NCBI GenBank assembly: GCA_016708825.1
Contig: JADJEZ010000014.1
Coordinates: 1-64,000, forward strand
Direction: 5' to 3'
DNA from: Betaproteobacteria bacterium
GTDB taxonomy: Bacteria; Pseudomonadota; Gammaproteobacteria; Burkholderiales; Usitatibacteraceae
DNA length: 64,000 nucleotides
The first letter of the stretch is position 1; each line of letters begins with the position of its first letter. Positions 1 to 7,998 of the stretch are shown here, piece after piece. The notes beneath the pieces were generated by a model that was given only the letters and a program-made list of their open reading frames with translations, searched no databases and was not told where the DNA came from. The translations under genes and the position numbers were made by a program.

Positions 1-812
1 TGCAGGAGCAGCAACTCGATGTCGCCTCCGCCAGCCGTAAGGTCAAGCGGCGCCTGCCCATCGACTGCGACCAGCGAGGGTTCCGCGATTGCCTGTCCAG
101 TGATGACGAGCCCCCGCCCGTCGAAGCAATAGAGAAAGCGGCTCGATCCAGCCGCGGCCGGCGGCAGCGTCCAGGACGAACCCTTCGCAAGGCGAACGAG
201 CCAGATGGCGACGTCGCTGCCTGCACGCGCGGCGTAGGAATGCGGCGGTGGAGCAGGGGGCTTCACGTCTCCCAGCGCGCCTGCGACCACGGTCACGGAG
301 ACGCCTGCCGCCGGCGAGATGATCGGCACCTGGTCCGCCCAGAACATCGCGAAGTGGGGCGGCGCCATCTTGTCCTTGGCGGGGAGGTTCAGCCAGAGCT
401 GGAAGAGCTCCAGCGGGTTGTCCGCGTCTTTCCGCAGCAGCGGGAACATCTCCGCGTGCTGGATGCCGGCCCCGGCCGTGAGCCATTGCACGTCGCCCTC
501 GCCGTAGCTCGCCGCCGCGCCCATGGAGTCGGAATGGTCCACGAGCCCGCGCCGCACGATGGTCACCGTCTCGAAACCGCGGTGCGGGTGCTGCGGGAAG
601 CCCGGCACGCGCGCACCGTGGTACATGCGCCAGCCGTCCTTGCCCGCGAAGTCCTGGCCGATGGCGCGCCCGTCCAGCGAAGCCGCGGGGCCGAGCGCGT
701 CGTTGCCCGCCGGGTAATGGTCCACGTGATGCACGCAGAAAAGGAAGGGGTTCGGCGTTTCCCAAGGCGGTGCGCCGAGAGGGGCGATGTGAAGGATCGG
801 GGAATCGGCCAT
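1..812 (-). CDS. Pirin family protein (3' end beyond window)
   Basis: Cupin-fold iron protein of the pirin/quercetinase family. Starting at the ATG at 812, the protein begins MADSPILHIAPLGAPPWETP and the frame stays open to the window edge, so about 270 residues are visible and the C-terminus is missing. Pirin hallmarks are present: the PGFPQHPHRGFETVT segment and the QWLTAGAGIQHAEMFP segment, which carry the metal-binding histidines and glutamate, followed by the LFQLWLNLP strand. Bacterial pirins act on quercetin or as redox-sensitive regulators; the substrate here is unknown. It lies downstream of, and on the same strand as, a small lipoprotein gene. Confidence 0.85.
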   Translation of the reverse strand, partial: MADSPILHIAPLGAPPWETPNPFLFCVHHVDHYPAGNDALGPAASLDGRAIGQDFAGKDGWRMYHGARVPGFPQHPHRGFETVTIVRRGLVDHSDSMGAAASYGEGDVQWLTAGAGIQHAEMFPLLRKDADNPLELFQLWLNLPAKDKMAPPHFAMFWADQVPIISPAAGVSVTVVAGALGDVKPPAPPPHSYAARAGSDVAIWLVRLAKGSSWTLPPAAAGSSRFLYCFDGRGLVITGQAIAEPSLVAVDGQAPLDLTAGGGDIELLLL

Positions 813-878
813 GGGTGTCTCCGCTATTGAAGGGGGCGCCATCCCTCGTTTGCCCTGGCGGCGCCGCGAGCCGGCCCG

Positions 879-1365
879 CTACGTCCGCGCACAGGTTCTC
901 CAAAGCTTGTACAACGGCTCGTCGTTCACGCGCCGCCGGATTTCGCGATGGGCATCCGGCTCGCTCAGCTTCTTCAGGTCGTCGTCCTTCACCACCGACA
1001 GTAGCAGCGTCGACGGGTTGGGCGTCAGGGTCCGCAGGAACACCCATTTCGTGGCGCGGGAATCGTCCTTCAGCTCGCGGACGTTGTGGAGCAGCACGCC
1101 GCCGACCACCGAGGAGTGTGCCGCCCACCGGGTGGTTTCCTCCTTGTCGCGGTATTCCAGGTAGTACCGCGAGGAATCGAAAGCCACCACGAGGAGCGTC
1201 CCTGCGCTTTCCTCCTTGGTGGGTGCCTCGGCAAGTCCAGGTTCCGAGGAGTTCGGGGTTCACCACTGCCTGCTCCGCCGGTCCGAGTGGCGCCGACGAT
1301 TCGTAGCATCCGCCCAGGAATGGCAGGGTCAGCAGGACGATCCTGGCGATATCCCGCGATTTCAC
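879..1365 (-). pseudogene. Small lipoprotein, frameshifted
   Basis: The 5' part encodes a lipoprotein signal: starting from the GTG at 1365 (AAGGAA ribosome site just upstream) it reads a basic start, a hydrophobic stretch and the lipobox LGGC, so an outer or inner membrane lipoprotein is expected. An alternative TTG start lies at 1383. After NPELLGTWTC the frame runs into nonsense, while a second frame picks up with TLLVVAFDSSRYYLEYRD and continues to a stop at 879. A one-base indel near 1215-1226 joins the two into one protein of about 160 residues. The family is unrecognised. It follows the DUF6644-like gene directly. Whether the shift is real or an assembly error cannot be told from sequence alone. 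Confidence 0.6.
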
Positions 1366-1383
1366 GGTTTCAGTTTCCTTCAA

Positions 1384-1860
1384 TCAGACGTAGGCGAGGA
1401 AGCGCCCGCAGGTGATGATTGCGAGCCAGATCGCGATCGAGGCCGCGGCCGATGCCCGGGCCGCGAGAGGCGCGCGCACGTCCGTGTTCCAGCTATCCAC
1501 GCCTTGGTACGGAAGGGTGTGGAAGATCACCGCGTTGATTCCCGCCACCATCAGGAGCCCCATCTTGAGCACGAAAGCGCGGTTCACGAGGAAGTCGCCC
1601 GCGTGCGCGGTGAACATGAGGAAGCCCGTGGGGACGATGAGCGCGAGCGCGCCCCAGCTCCACGGCAGCAGGTGGCGCGAGAGCGCGCGCACCGGGATCT
1701 GCTTCGAGAGCCCGAGCACGCGCAGGTCGAACATGAGGACGGAGCCCACGAGGATCACGAAGCCGACGATGTGCACGGTCTCGACGATCGGGTACATCCA
1801 CAACGACTCGCGCATCGCGCGCGCGATCGCCAGCGCCTCGATGGGGTTCGCGGGCGTCAC
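1384..1860 (-). CDS. DUF6644-type integral membrane protein
   Basis: A 158-residue protein with four hydrophobic segments (around residues 25-45, 65-85, 100-115 and 135-155), so an inner membrane protein. The start is a GTG at 1860. It resembles the DUF6644 family, small membrane proteins regularly found beside DUF6152 periplasmic proteins, and exactly such a partner lies 7 bases upstream. The loop segment VETVHIVGFVILVGSVLMFD holds a histidine in a membrane helix, which could bind metal or heme, but that is only inference. The biochemical role is unknown. The lipoprotein gene starts where this one stops, so the three are probably co-transcribed. Confidence 0.7.
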   Translation of the reverse strand: MTPANPIEALAIARAMRESLWMYPIVETVHIVGFVILVGSVLMFDLRVLGLSKQIPVRALSRHLLPWSWGALALIVPTGFLMFTAHAGDFLVNRAFVLKMGLLMVAGINAVIFHTLPYQGVDSWNTDVRAPLAARASAAASIAIWLAIITCGRFLAYV

Positions 1861-1867
1861 GGGGCGG

Positions 1868-2206
1868 CTAGCGCAGCTCGACGGTTTTGCCGGCCGCGGT
1901 GATTCGTTCGGCGCGCGCCTCGTCGGTCTTCTCGCGGTTGCCGTAAGCCACCACGGTCACGGTCGAACCGAGCTTGATGTCCTCGCGCGGCAGCCCGCGC
2001 GATTGCATGCGCGAGGGCGGCGCGAGCACCACGAGCCAGGTCTTGCCCGGCGTCTCCAGCCGGATGTGCCCGTGCGGGTGCTCGTAGCCGGAGGCGACCA
2101 CCTTGCCGGTGAGCGTCAGGGGCTTTTCCTGGTCGTACTCGCTCCAGCCGTGGTGGGCGAATGCAGGCAGTGCGAATAGGGCGGCCGCGATGATGATCGT
2201 TTTCAT
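1868..2206 (-). CDS. DUF6152-type periplasmic protein
   Basis: A 112-residue secreted protein. Residues 1-17 form a signal peptide ending AFA, and the mature protein starts HHGWSEYD. The core (LTLTGKVVASGYEHPHGHIRL, residues about 30-50, then TVTVVAYGNR) has the OB-like pattern of the DUF6152 family. The histidine-rich start and the HPHGH motif suggest metal contact, but no function is established. It lies directly upstream of its usual membrane partner (DUF6644 type) and one base from the hslR stop, so it appears to belong to the same minus-strand transcription unit. Confidence 0.7.
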   Translation of the reverse strand: MKTIIIAAALFALPAFAHHGWSEYDQEKPLTLTGKVVASGYEHPHGHIRLETPGKTWLVVLAPPSRMQSRGLPREDIKLGSTVTVVAYGNREKTDEARAERITAAGKTVELR

Positions 2207-2207
2207 G

Positions 2208-2603
2208 TCAGTCCTCGTCCTGTCGTCGGTTGAACCGCTCGAGCGTGCGCCGGTCCTTCTTCGTCGGGCGCCCCTTGAAGACCGGGGGCGGCATCGATTT
2301 CAGCTCCGCGGCAAGGGCCTCGCGCTTCGCGCGGCTCTCCGCCGTTTCTTCGTAAAGTGCCTGCGCGACGCTTGCCGAGCCGCGTTTGTCCGCAAGAGCG
2401 CGCACGGTCACGTGGTGTTCCCACGGCGGGCGCCTGATCGAGAGCGCGTCGCCCGGCTTCACTGTCTTCGACGCCTTCGCCCGCTCCCCGTTCACGCTCA
2501 CGCGCCCGGCCTCTATCGCCTCCGCCGCGAGGCTTCGCGTCTTGAAGAAGCGCGCGGCCCACAGGAACTTGTCCAGCCGGAGCGTCCCGGCGCCCGCGCT
2601 CAT
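2208..2603 (-). CDS. hslR: Heat shock protein 15, S4 RNA-binding protein
   Basis: HslR (Hsp15) binds free 50S subunits that carry a stalled peptidyl-tRNA and helps recycle them after heat stress. The 131-residue protein has an N-terminal S4 domain (about residues 8-70: LRLDKFLWAARFFKTRSLA, then GRVSVNGERAKASKTVKPGD) and a basic C-terminal tail (KGRPTKKDRRTLERFNRR), the standard Hsp15 layout and length. Its ATG overlaps the stop of the BPH peptidase gene by four bases (ATGA), so translation is probably coupled to a proteolysis gene, which fits a protein quality-control role. Confidence 0.92.
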   Translation of the reverse strand: MSAGAGTLRLDKFLWAARFFKTRSLAAEAIEAGRVSVNGERAKASKTVKPGDALSIRRPPWEHHVTVRALADKRGSASVAQALYEETAESRAKREALAAELKSMPPPVFKGRPTKKDRRTLERFNRRQDED

Positions 2604-3169
2604 CCGGCGAGGGTCACCGTATGCATGGCCATGGGCAGCGACGTGCCGGTGTCGTACTCGGCGCCGGCCTCCACGCCGATCTTCGCCACTTGCTCCGGGC
2701 TCTTCGCGCGCGGGTAGGCCACGTACATGGCGCCGAGGGCGAAGTCGCGCCCGGACCCGATGGCCCAGAAGCGCTCGAACTCGAACACCTCGCGCATCGA
2801 GTACACGGCGAAGATGCCCGTGGGGTTGGCGATCATCACCGTCATCTGCGAGGACTCGTAGGGGTCGTCCTCCTCCTCCTTCGTGTTGAGGAAGGCCTCG
2901 TCCTTCAGCAGCGGGTGCAGGCGCCGGAAGGATTCGTAGATCGCATCCTTGCCGTGCAGCCCGAGGTCGGGATGCTTGGTGAGGAGGTTCTCGAGGACGA
3001 GCTGGTGCGCCGCACTCCCGGCCACGCCGATGAAGGAGTCGCCGAAGGAGATGACCTTGTGCGGGTTGCGATCGTAGGCGGGCGCGAGTCGCGTGGACCC
3101 GAAGGTGGTGAGGGAATCCGCCGCGAGGGCGACGTGCTTTCCCTTGCGGACGACGACGATGGTGGTCAT
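2600..3169 (-). CDS. BPH-type proteasome homologue (Ntn hydrolase)
   Basis: A 189-residue self-compartmentalising peptidase of the proteasome/HslV superfamily. It begins MTT, so removing Met exposes a catalytic Thr1, as in HslV. Asp17 (AAD, mature numbering) is kept. The active-site lysine equivalent is in HKVISF (about residue 37), and the GVAGSAA segment corresponds to the HslV oxyanion loop. The sequence is clearly distinct from HslV and from Anbu, and fits the betaproteobacterial proteasome homologue (BPH) described from Thiobacillus, which forms a double-ring 14-mer. No ATPase gene lies next to it. Four-base overlaps join it to hslR downstream and the EamA transporter upstream. The physiological substrate is unknown. 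Confidence 0.75.
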   Translation of the reverse strand: MTTIVVVRKGKHVALAADSLTTFGSTRLAPAYDRNPHKVISFGDSFIGVAGSAAHQLVLENLLTKHPDLGLHGKDAIYESFRRLHPLLKDEAFLNTKEEEDDPYESSQMTVMIANPTGIFAVYSMREVFEFERFWAIGSGRDFALGAMYVAYPRAKSPEQVAKIGVEAGAEYDTGTSLPMAMHTVTLAG

Positions 3170-4056
3170 GGTTTCTCCATTCTAGCGCCCCGCGTTACGA
3201 GGGCCACGCCGGCGGCGGAGACGGCGAGGCCGGCGAGCGCGACCGGCGGCAGGCGCTCCCCGAAGAGGAAGTACGCCATCACCGCGGTCACGGGCGGGGT
3301 GAGGAAGAAGAGGCTCGAGACGCGCGAAGCCTCCCCGTGCCGGATCATGGTGTAGAGAAGCCCGATGGCGCCCAGCGAGAGCACCAGCACCAGCCAGCCC
3401 AGCGCGAAGAGGAACTGCGGCGTCCACTGCACCACGCGGGTCTCGGTGGCGAGCGCGATGGCGAAGGTGACGAGCCCCGCCGCGCCGTACTGCACGATGT
3501 TGCCGGTCACCATCGGGATCGCACCGCAGTGGCGCTTCTGGTAGAGCGTGCCCGCGGTGATGCCGGCGAGCGCCAGCAGCCCCGATGCGTAGCCGATCGC
3601 ATCTCCCGCCGGGCCGCCCCACTTGCCACTGACGACCAGCACGACGCCGCCGAAGCCGAGCGCGATGCCCAGCCACTGCACGCGCGTGAGCCGCTCGCCC
3701 AGCAGCGGGCCCGCCGCGAGCGCCGTGATCACGGGCTGGATCCCCACGAGGAGCGCGATGGTGGCAAGCGGCACGCCGCGCGCGATGGCGCAGAAGACGC
3801 CGCCCAGGTAGCAGCCGTGCACGAGGAGCCCCGCTGCAGCCGCGTGCATCGCTTCGCGGGCGTTGCGCGGCCACGCCGCCCCCGTGGCGAGCGCGAAGGC
3901 ACCGAGGATCGCCACGAGCGCCAGGTAGCGCCACGAGAGGAACGTGAGCGGCTCGGCGAAGGGCGTTCCCAGGCGGCTGCCGATGAAGCCGGTGCTCCAC
4001 AGGAAGACGAAGAGGAAGGGGGCCCAGCGAAGCCAGGCGGGGGGAGCGGCGTGCAA
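3166..4056 (-). CDS. EamA/DMT family transporter
   Basis: An inner membrane permease of the drug/metabolite transporter superfamily, 296 residues with about ten hydrophobic segments in two EamA repeats (roughly residues 10-140 and 155-290). The second repeat ends with the typical SSLFFLTPPVTAVMAYFLFG and GERLPPVALAG segments. Such carriers export amino acids or other small metabolites; the substrate cannot be read from the sequence. The start appears to be a TTG at 4056 with a poor ribosome site, so a later start is possible. The stop overlaps the BPH start by four bases, which makes this the first gene of the EamA-BPH-hslR unit. Confidence 0.88.
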   Translation of the reverse strand: MHAAPPAWLRWAPFLFVFLWSTGFIGSRLGTPFAEPLTFLSWRYLALVAILGAFALATGAAWPRNAREAMHAAAAGLLVHGCYLGGVFCAIARGVPLATIALLVGIQPVITALAAGPLLGERLTRVQWLGIALGFGGVVLVVSGKWGGPAGDAIGYASGLLALAGITAGTLYQKRHCGAIPMVTGNIVQYGAAGLVTFAIALATETRVVQWTPQFLFALGWLVLVLSLGAIGLLYTMIRHGEASRVSSLFFLTPPVTAVMAYFLFGERLPPVALAGLAVSAAGVALVTRGARMEKP

Positions 4057-4096
4057 GGCGGGGTACGGCTTCGGGGAGGGTAGAGCGCGATTCTAC

Positions 4097-5473
4097 CTAC
4101 TGGCGCAACTCCGCGAGGAAGGCGCGGCGCTCGGCCTCGTCGTCGATGTGCGCGGCGAGGTGCGAGTAGAGCTCGCGCAGGTTCCCCGACCGGCCCACCG
4201 CGTCCTTGATGAGCACGCGGGCCAGCGGGCCCACGTAGTTCGCGAGCCGCTTCTCCGCGGCCGCGAGGTGCTCGGGGGAAAACGCCTGCTTCCCCGCGCG
4301 CAGGTTGGTGCGCATCGTGGCGTCCGCGGCCGCCGCGACGGGTTGCGTGGCGGTATCTCCCACGCGCGCAAATTTCGCGAGGAAGGCCGTGCGCTCCGCC
4401 TCGTCCTCGATGTTTTCGGCGAGCGTGGCGAGGAAGGCATGGGAGTCGGTCGCCGTGGCGCTCGCCTGGCGGATGAGCACTTTCGCGAGCGGGCCCAGGT
4501 AGCGCGAGAGCGATTTCTCCACCTCGTTCACCGCCTCGGGCGGCAGGGTGAAGGTGGCCTCCGCCGGCGCGGGCTTCGCGCGCGGGGCCTGCGATTCCGC
4601 GAGCGCGTGCTCGGCGTCGGTCATGCCGCGCGGGGCCATGATCGCCTTGCCGCGGAAGGCCTGCAGGAGTGCGGCGTGGAACTCGAGCGCGGTCTGGAAG
4701 CGGTCCTCGGGCTTCTTCCCGAGCGCGAGGGCGATCACCGCGTCGAAGGCCGGGGGCAGCGAGGCCTGCAGGCTCGAGGGCGGGTCGGGTTGCACCGAGA
4801 GCACCTTGTGCATCACCGCCGCGGGCGTCTCGGCGAGGAAGGGGCTGCGGCCCGTGAGGAGTTCGTAGAGCACCACGCCGGCTGACCACAGGTCCGCCCT
4901 CCCGTCGGCGGGCAGGCCCGCGAGTTGCTCGGGCGCCATGTGCGTGGGCGTGCCCACCACGGTGCCCACCTGCGTGAGGCTCGAGGAGGCGATGCGGGCG
5001 ATGCCGAAGTCCATCACCTTCAACTTCATGCCCGGCAACACCATGAGGTTCGCGGGCTTGATGTCGCGGTGCACGACGCCCTGGCGGTGCGAGTGCTCGA
5101 GCGCGGAGAGGAGCTGCTTCATCAGCTCGAAGACGTCGATCAGGTCGAAGCGGCTGCCGCTGCGGAAATACTGCTTGAGTTCCTTGCCCTCCACGTACTC
5201 CATCACGATGAAGGCGCCGCGCTCGTCCTCGCCGAATTCGTAGACGGCGACGATGCCGGGGTGGTTCAGGCGCCCGCCGGCCTGCGCCTCGCGCCGGAAG
5301 CGCGTCACGCTCTCTTCGGTCTCGGCGGCCTCGAGCACCTCGCGCAGGATCGTCTTGATGGCCACGCGGCGTTCGATCACCGGGTCGAAGCCCTCGTAGA
5401 CCATGCCCATCGCGCCCTTGCCGATTTCCCGGGCGATGCGGTACTTGCCGATGGTCTCCGGGTGCGTGGGCAT
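4097..5473 (-). CDS. Ser/Thr protein kinase with two C-terminal repeats
   Basis: A Hanks-type kinase of 458 residues. The kinase domain (about residues 10-270) has all motifs: glycine loop IGKGAMGMVYEG, lysine in RRVAIKTI, HRDIKPANL catalytic loop, DFGIA, and APEQ. No membrane segment or PASTA domain follows. The C-terminus carries two copies of an approximately 61-residue helical module (residues about 310-370 and 398-458) sharing the pattern YxGPLAxVLI and IxDEAERxAFLA. I do not know the binding partner of this module. The upstream gene 20 bases away encodes a heme-type HAMP sensor, which suggests a two-gene signalling unit in which the sensor informs the kinase; that is inference. Confidence 0.9.
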   Translation of the reverse strand: MPTHPETIGKYRIAREIGKGAMGMVYEGFDPVIERRVAIKTILREVLEAAETEESVTRFRREAQAGGRLNHPGIVAVYEFGEDERGAFIVMEYVEGKELKQYFRSGSRFDLIDVFELMKQLLSALEHSHRQGVVHRDIKPANLMVLPGMKLKVMDFGIARIASSSLTQVGTVVGTPTHMAPEQLAGLPADGRADLWSAGVVLYELLTGRSPFLAETPAAVMHKVLSVQPDPPSSLQASLPPAFDAVIALALGKKPEDRFQTALEFHAALLQAFRGKAIMAPRGMTDAEHALAESQAPRAKPAPAEATFTLPPEAVNEVEKSLSRYLGPLAKVLIRQASATATDSHAFLATLAENIEDEAERTAFLAKFARVGDTATQPVAAAADATMRTNLRAGKQAFSPEHLAAAEKRLANYVGPLARVLIKDAVGRSGNLRELYSHLAAHIDDEAERRAFLAELRQ

Positions 5474-5492
5474 GGGCGGGGCCGGCGGCGGC

Positions 5493-6365
5493 CTAGCGCT
5501 CGATCAGCTTCAGCGCCTTCTGCAGGCTGCGGCGCATGCGATTGAAGGAGGTGCCCAGCGCCGCGATCTCGTCCTTGCCCTTCGCGGTGAATTCCGCCAC
5601 GTCGAAGTCGCCCGTGGAGATGCGGTCGGCGTCGGCGGCCATGCGCGAGATGGGCCGGATGATCATGTGCGAGAGCATCAGGTTCAGCACGATGAAGGCG
5701 GTCGCGAAGATGGCCGTGAGCGAGATGATGAAGGTGTGGAAGGCCTTGTCGGCGTTTCGCACCGCGAGCGCCATGGGCACCGAGACCACCTGCGCGCCGA
5801 TCACCTCCTGGTGCTTCCAGCCGAAGCCGTTGGAATCGCCGTAGAGCTTCACCATGGAGGCGGGTGCCGCCTCCGGCACGCTGTGGCAGGCGAGGCAGGC
5901 CGGGTCCTTGATCTGGATGGGACGCGCGAGATAGAGCATCCGCCCCGAGGGAGTCGCGCGCTCGCCCATGATGTCGCCCTGGGCCGCGTTGGCGCGGAAC
6001 GTGTTCACGATGTCCGCCTCCCACTCCACGGCGCGATCGCGCGGGTTGGTGGGGTTCAACGTCGCTTCCTTGTACGTGAAGTCGGGGTACTTCACGCGCA
6101 TCGCGTTGAAGATTTCCGTGGCCGAATAGGCCGGCACCGACTGCGGCAGGAAAATCTGCTGGAGCTTGTCCTCCAGGTGCGGCTTCACCTGCTTCACGGT
6201 GTAGCCGCGGATCGAGAGCGCGGCCTCCATCATGAGGCCGGCATTGCGGAGCACCTCGTCCTTGGCGTTGTCCTGCAGCAGCCGGTGGGAGACGGCGGCC
6301 GAGACCGCGATGCCCGCCGCGAAGACGAGCACGAGCACGATGTTGAACTTGAGCCTGAGACCCAT
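5493..6365 (-). CDS. DUF3365/Tll0287-like c-heme sensor with HAMP domain
   Basis: A 290-residue inner membrane sensor, starting at the ATG at 6365 (GGGGAAG ribosome site; an upstream in-frame start at 6398 is less likely). Helix 1 is at residues 8-28. A periplasmic domain follows (30-205) containing the CLACH heme-attachment motif at residues 157-161, typical of the DUF3365/Tll0287 sensor fold. Helix 2 is at 210-232 and a HAMP linker with coiled coil at 233-290. There is no histidine kinase, cyclase or methyl-accepting domain, so the output must be a partner protein. The Ser/Thr kinase gene directly downstream is the obvious candidate. Likely ligands are gases or redox state through the heme. 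Confidence 0.85.
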   Translation of the reverse strand: MGLRLKFNIVLVLVFAAGIAVSAAVSHRLLQDNAKDEVLRNAGLMMEAALSIRGYTVKQVKPHLEDKLQQIFLPQSVPAYSATEIFNAMRVKYPDFTYKEATLNPTNPRDRAVEWEADIVNTFRANAAQGDIMGERATPSGRMLYLARPIQIKDPACLACHSVPEAAPASMVKLYGDSNGFGWKHQEVIGAQVVSVPMALAVRNADKAFHTFIISLTAIFATAFIVLNLMLSHMIIRPISRMAADADRISTGDFDVAEFTAKGKDEIAALGTSFNRMRRSLQKALKLIER

Positions 6366-6474
6366 GGTTTCTTCCCCTTCGTTGTTGTTTGCCCGCACCG
6401 GCCGCCGGCCGGGGCGGATACCCCCCCGTTACGCGGCATACTACTCGCCGGATGCAATCGATGCCGCCACCGCC

Positions 6475-7998
6475 GTGAACCTCGCCATCCTCCTCCACCG
6501 CCTCGCCCGCGCCGACCCCGGGCGAACGGGGGTTTTCCTCGGGGCCGCGCCCTGGAAGGACTGGGGGCGCCTCGCGGCCGACGCGGCCGGGCTCGCCCGG
6601 GGTTTTCGCGAGCGCCTGGGCCTGGCACCCGGCGACCGGGTGGCGCTCGTCATGACAAACGCCCCGGAGTATGCCGAGGTCCTCCTCGCGGCCTGGTGGG
6701 CGGGGCTCGCCGCGGTGCCGGTGAACGCGAAGCTGCATCCGCGCGAGGTGGCCTACATCCTCGGCCACTCGGGCGCGCGCGCCGTGTTCGCGACGCCCGA
6801 CTGGATGCAGGCAATCGCCCAGGCCGTGGCGGATCTCGCGCCCGCCCCTTTCGTCGTGGAAGCCGGGAGCGCCGACTACCGCGCCCTCGTCGCGGAGCCC
6901 ATACCCGTCACCGAGGTGGACGAGAACGCGCTCGCCTGGCTCTTCTACACCAGCGGCACAACGGGCCGGCCCAAGGGCGCGATGCTCTCCCACGCGAATC
7001 TGCGCGCCATGGGCCACGGCTACCTGGATGACGTGGACACGGTCACGCCCGCGCACTGTCTCCTGCACGCCGCGCCCATGTCCCACGGCTCGGGTCTCTA
7101 CCTCGTCCCTTACCTCATGGCGGGCGCGGCGCAGGTGATCCCGGAGTCCGGCGGCTTCGACGCGGCCGAGGTCTTCGCACTCGCCGGCCACCACCGGGGC
7201 ATCGGGATGTTCGCCGCGCCCACCATCGTGCGGCGGCTGGTGGAACACGCGGCGGCGGCTTCACCGGCGCTCGAGGGGCTTCGCACCATCGTCTACGGCG
7301 GCGGGCCGATGTACGTGGCGGATCTCCTGCGGGCGCTGGACGTGATGGGGCCGCGCTTCGCGCAGATCTACGGCCAGGGCGAGAGCCCGATGACGATCAC
7401 GTCGCTGCCGCGTTGCATCGTGAACGAGCGCGACCACCCGCGCTTCCTCGAGCGCATCGCCTCCGTGGGCCTGCCGCAGCATTGCGTGCAGGTGGTGGTT
7501 CGAGACGATTCCGGGCGCGACCTGCCGGCGGGCGAGGTGGGCGAGATCTGCGTGCGCGGCAAGGTGGTCACCGCGGGCTACTGGACCGACCCGGCCGCAA
7601 CCGCGAAGGCGCTTCGGGATGGCTGGCTGTGGACGGGAGACCTCGGGTCCTTCGACGAGGAGGGCTACCTGACGCTCAAGGACCGCAGCAAGGACCTGAT
7701 CATCAGCGGCGGCTCGAACATCTACCCGCGCGAGGTGGAAGAAGCGCTCCTTGCGCACCCCGGCGTGGCGGAAGTGTCCGTGGTGGGCCGGAAGGACGCG
7801 GAGTGGGGCGAGGCGGTGGTCGCCTTCGTGGTGGCAAGGGGCGCGCCGCCAGCGGTCGCGGATCTGGACGCCCATTGCCTCGGTGCGATCGCGCGCTTCA
7901 AGCGGCCGAAGGAATACCGCTTCGTCGCGGAACTGCCGAAGAACAACTACGGCAAGGTGCTCAAGACCGAGCTGCGCGCGCTGCTCGGCCTCACCTGA
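6475..7998 (+). CDS. AMP-forming acyl-CoA synthetase
   Basis: A 507-residue member of the ANL superfamily that activates a carboxylic acid through an acyl-adenylate to its CoA thioester. Motifs: P-loop FYTSGTTGRPKG (about residue 160), the YGQGE motif, the WLWTGDLGSFDEEG hinge region, KDLIISGGSNIYPREVEE, and a C-terminal NNYGKVLKTEL with the catalytic lysine. The start chosen is the GTG at 6475, just inside the conserved N-terminus; no strong ribosome site decides it. The acid substrate is unknown; long/medium-chain fatty or aromatic acids are all possible. It is transcribed divergently from the sensor-kinase unit and converges with the ABC binding protein, overlapping its stop by eight bases. 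Confidence 0.88.
   Translation: MNLAILLHRLARADPGRTGVFLGAAPWKDWGRLAADAAGLARGFRERLGLAPGDRVALVMTNAPEYAEVLLAAWWAGLAAVPVNAKLHPREVAYILGHSGARAVFATPDWMQAIAQAVADLAPAPFVVEAGSADYRALVAEPIPVTEVDENALAWLFYTSGTTGRPKGAMLSHANLRAMGHGYLDDVDTVTPAHCLLHAAPMSHGSGLYLVPYLMAGAAQVIPESGGFDAAEVFALAGHHRGIGMFAAPTIVRRLVEHAAAASPALEGLRTIVYGGGPMYVADLLRALDVMGPRFAQIYGQGESPMTITSLPRCIVNERDHPRFLERIASVGLPQHCVQVVVRDDSGRDLPAGEVGEICVRGKVVTAGYWTDPAATAKALRDGWLWTGDLGSFDEEGYLTLKDRSKDLIISGGSNIYPREVEEALLAHPGVAEVSVVGRKDAEWGEAVVAFVVARGAPPAVADLDAHCLGAIARFKRPKEYRFVAELPKNNYGKVLKTELRALLGLT

Noticed and set aside
2600..3169. HslV (ATP-dependent protease peptidase).
   Set aside because: No hslU next to it, and the sequence after the TTIVVVRKG start diverges from HslV, fitting BPH better.
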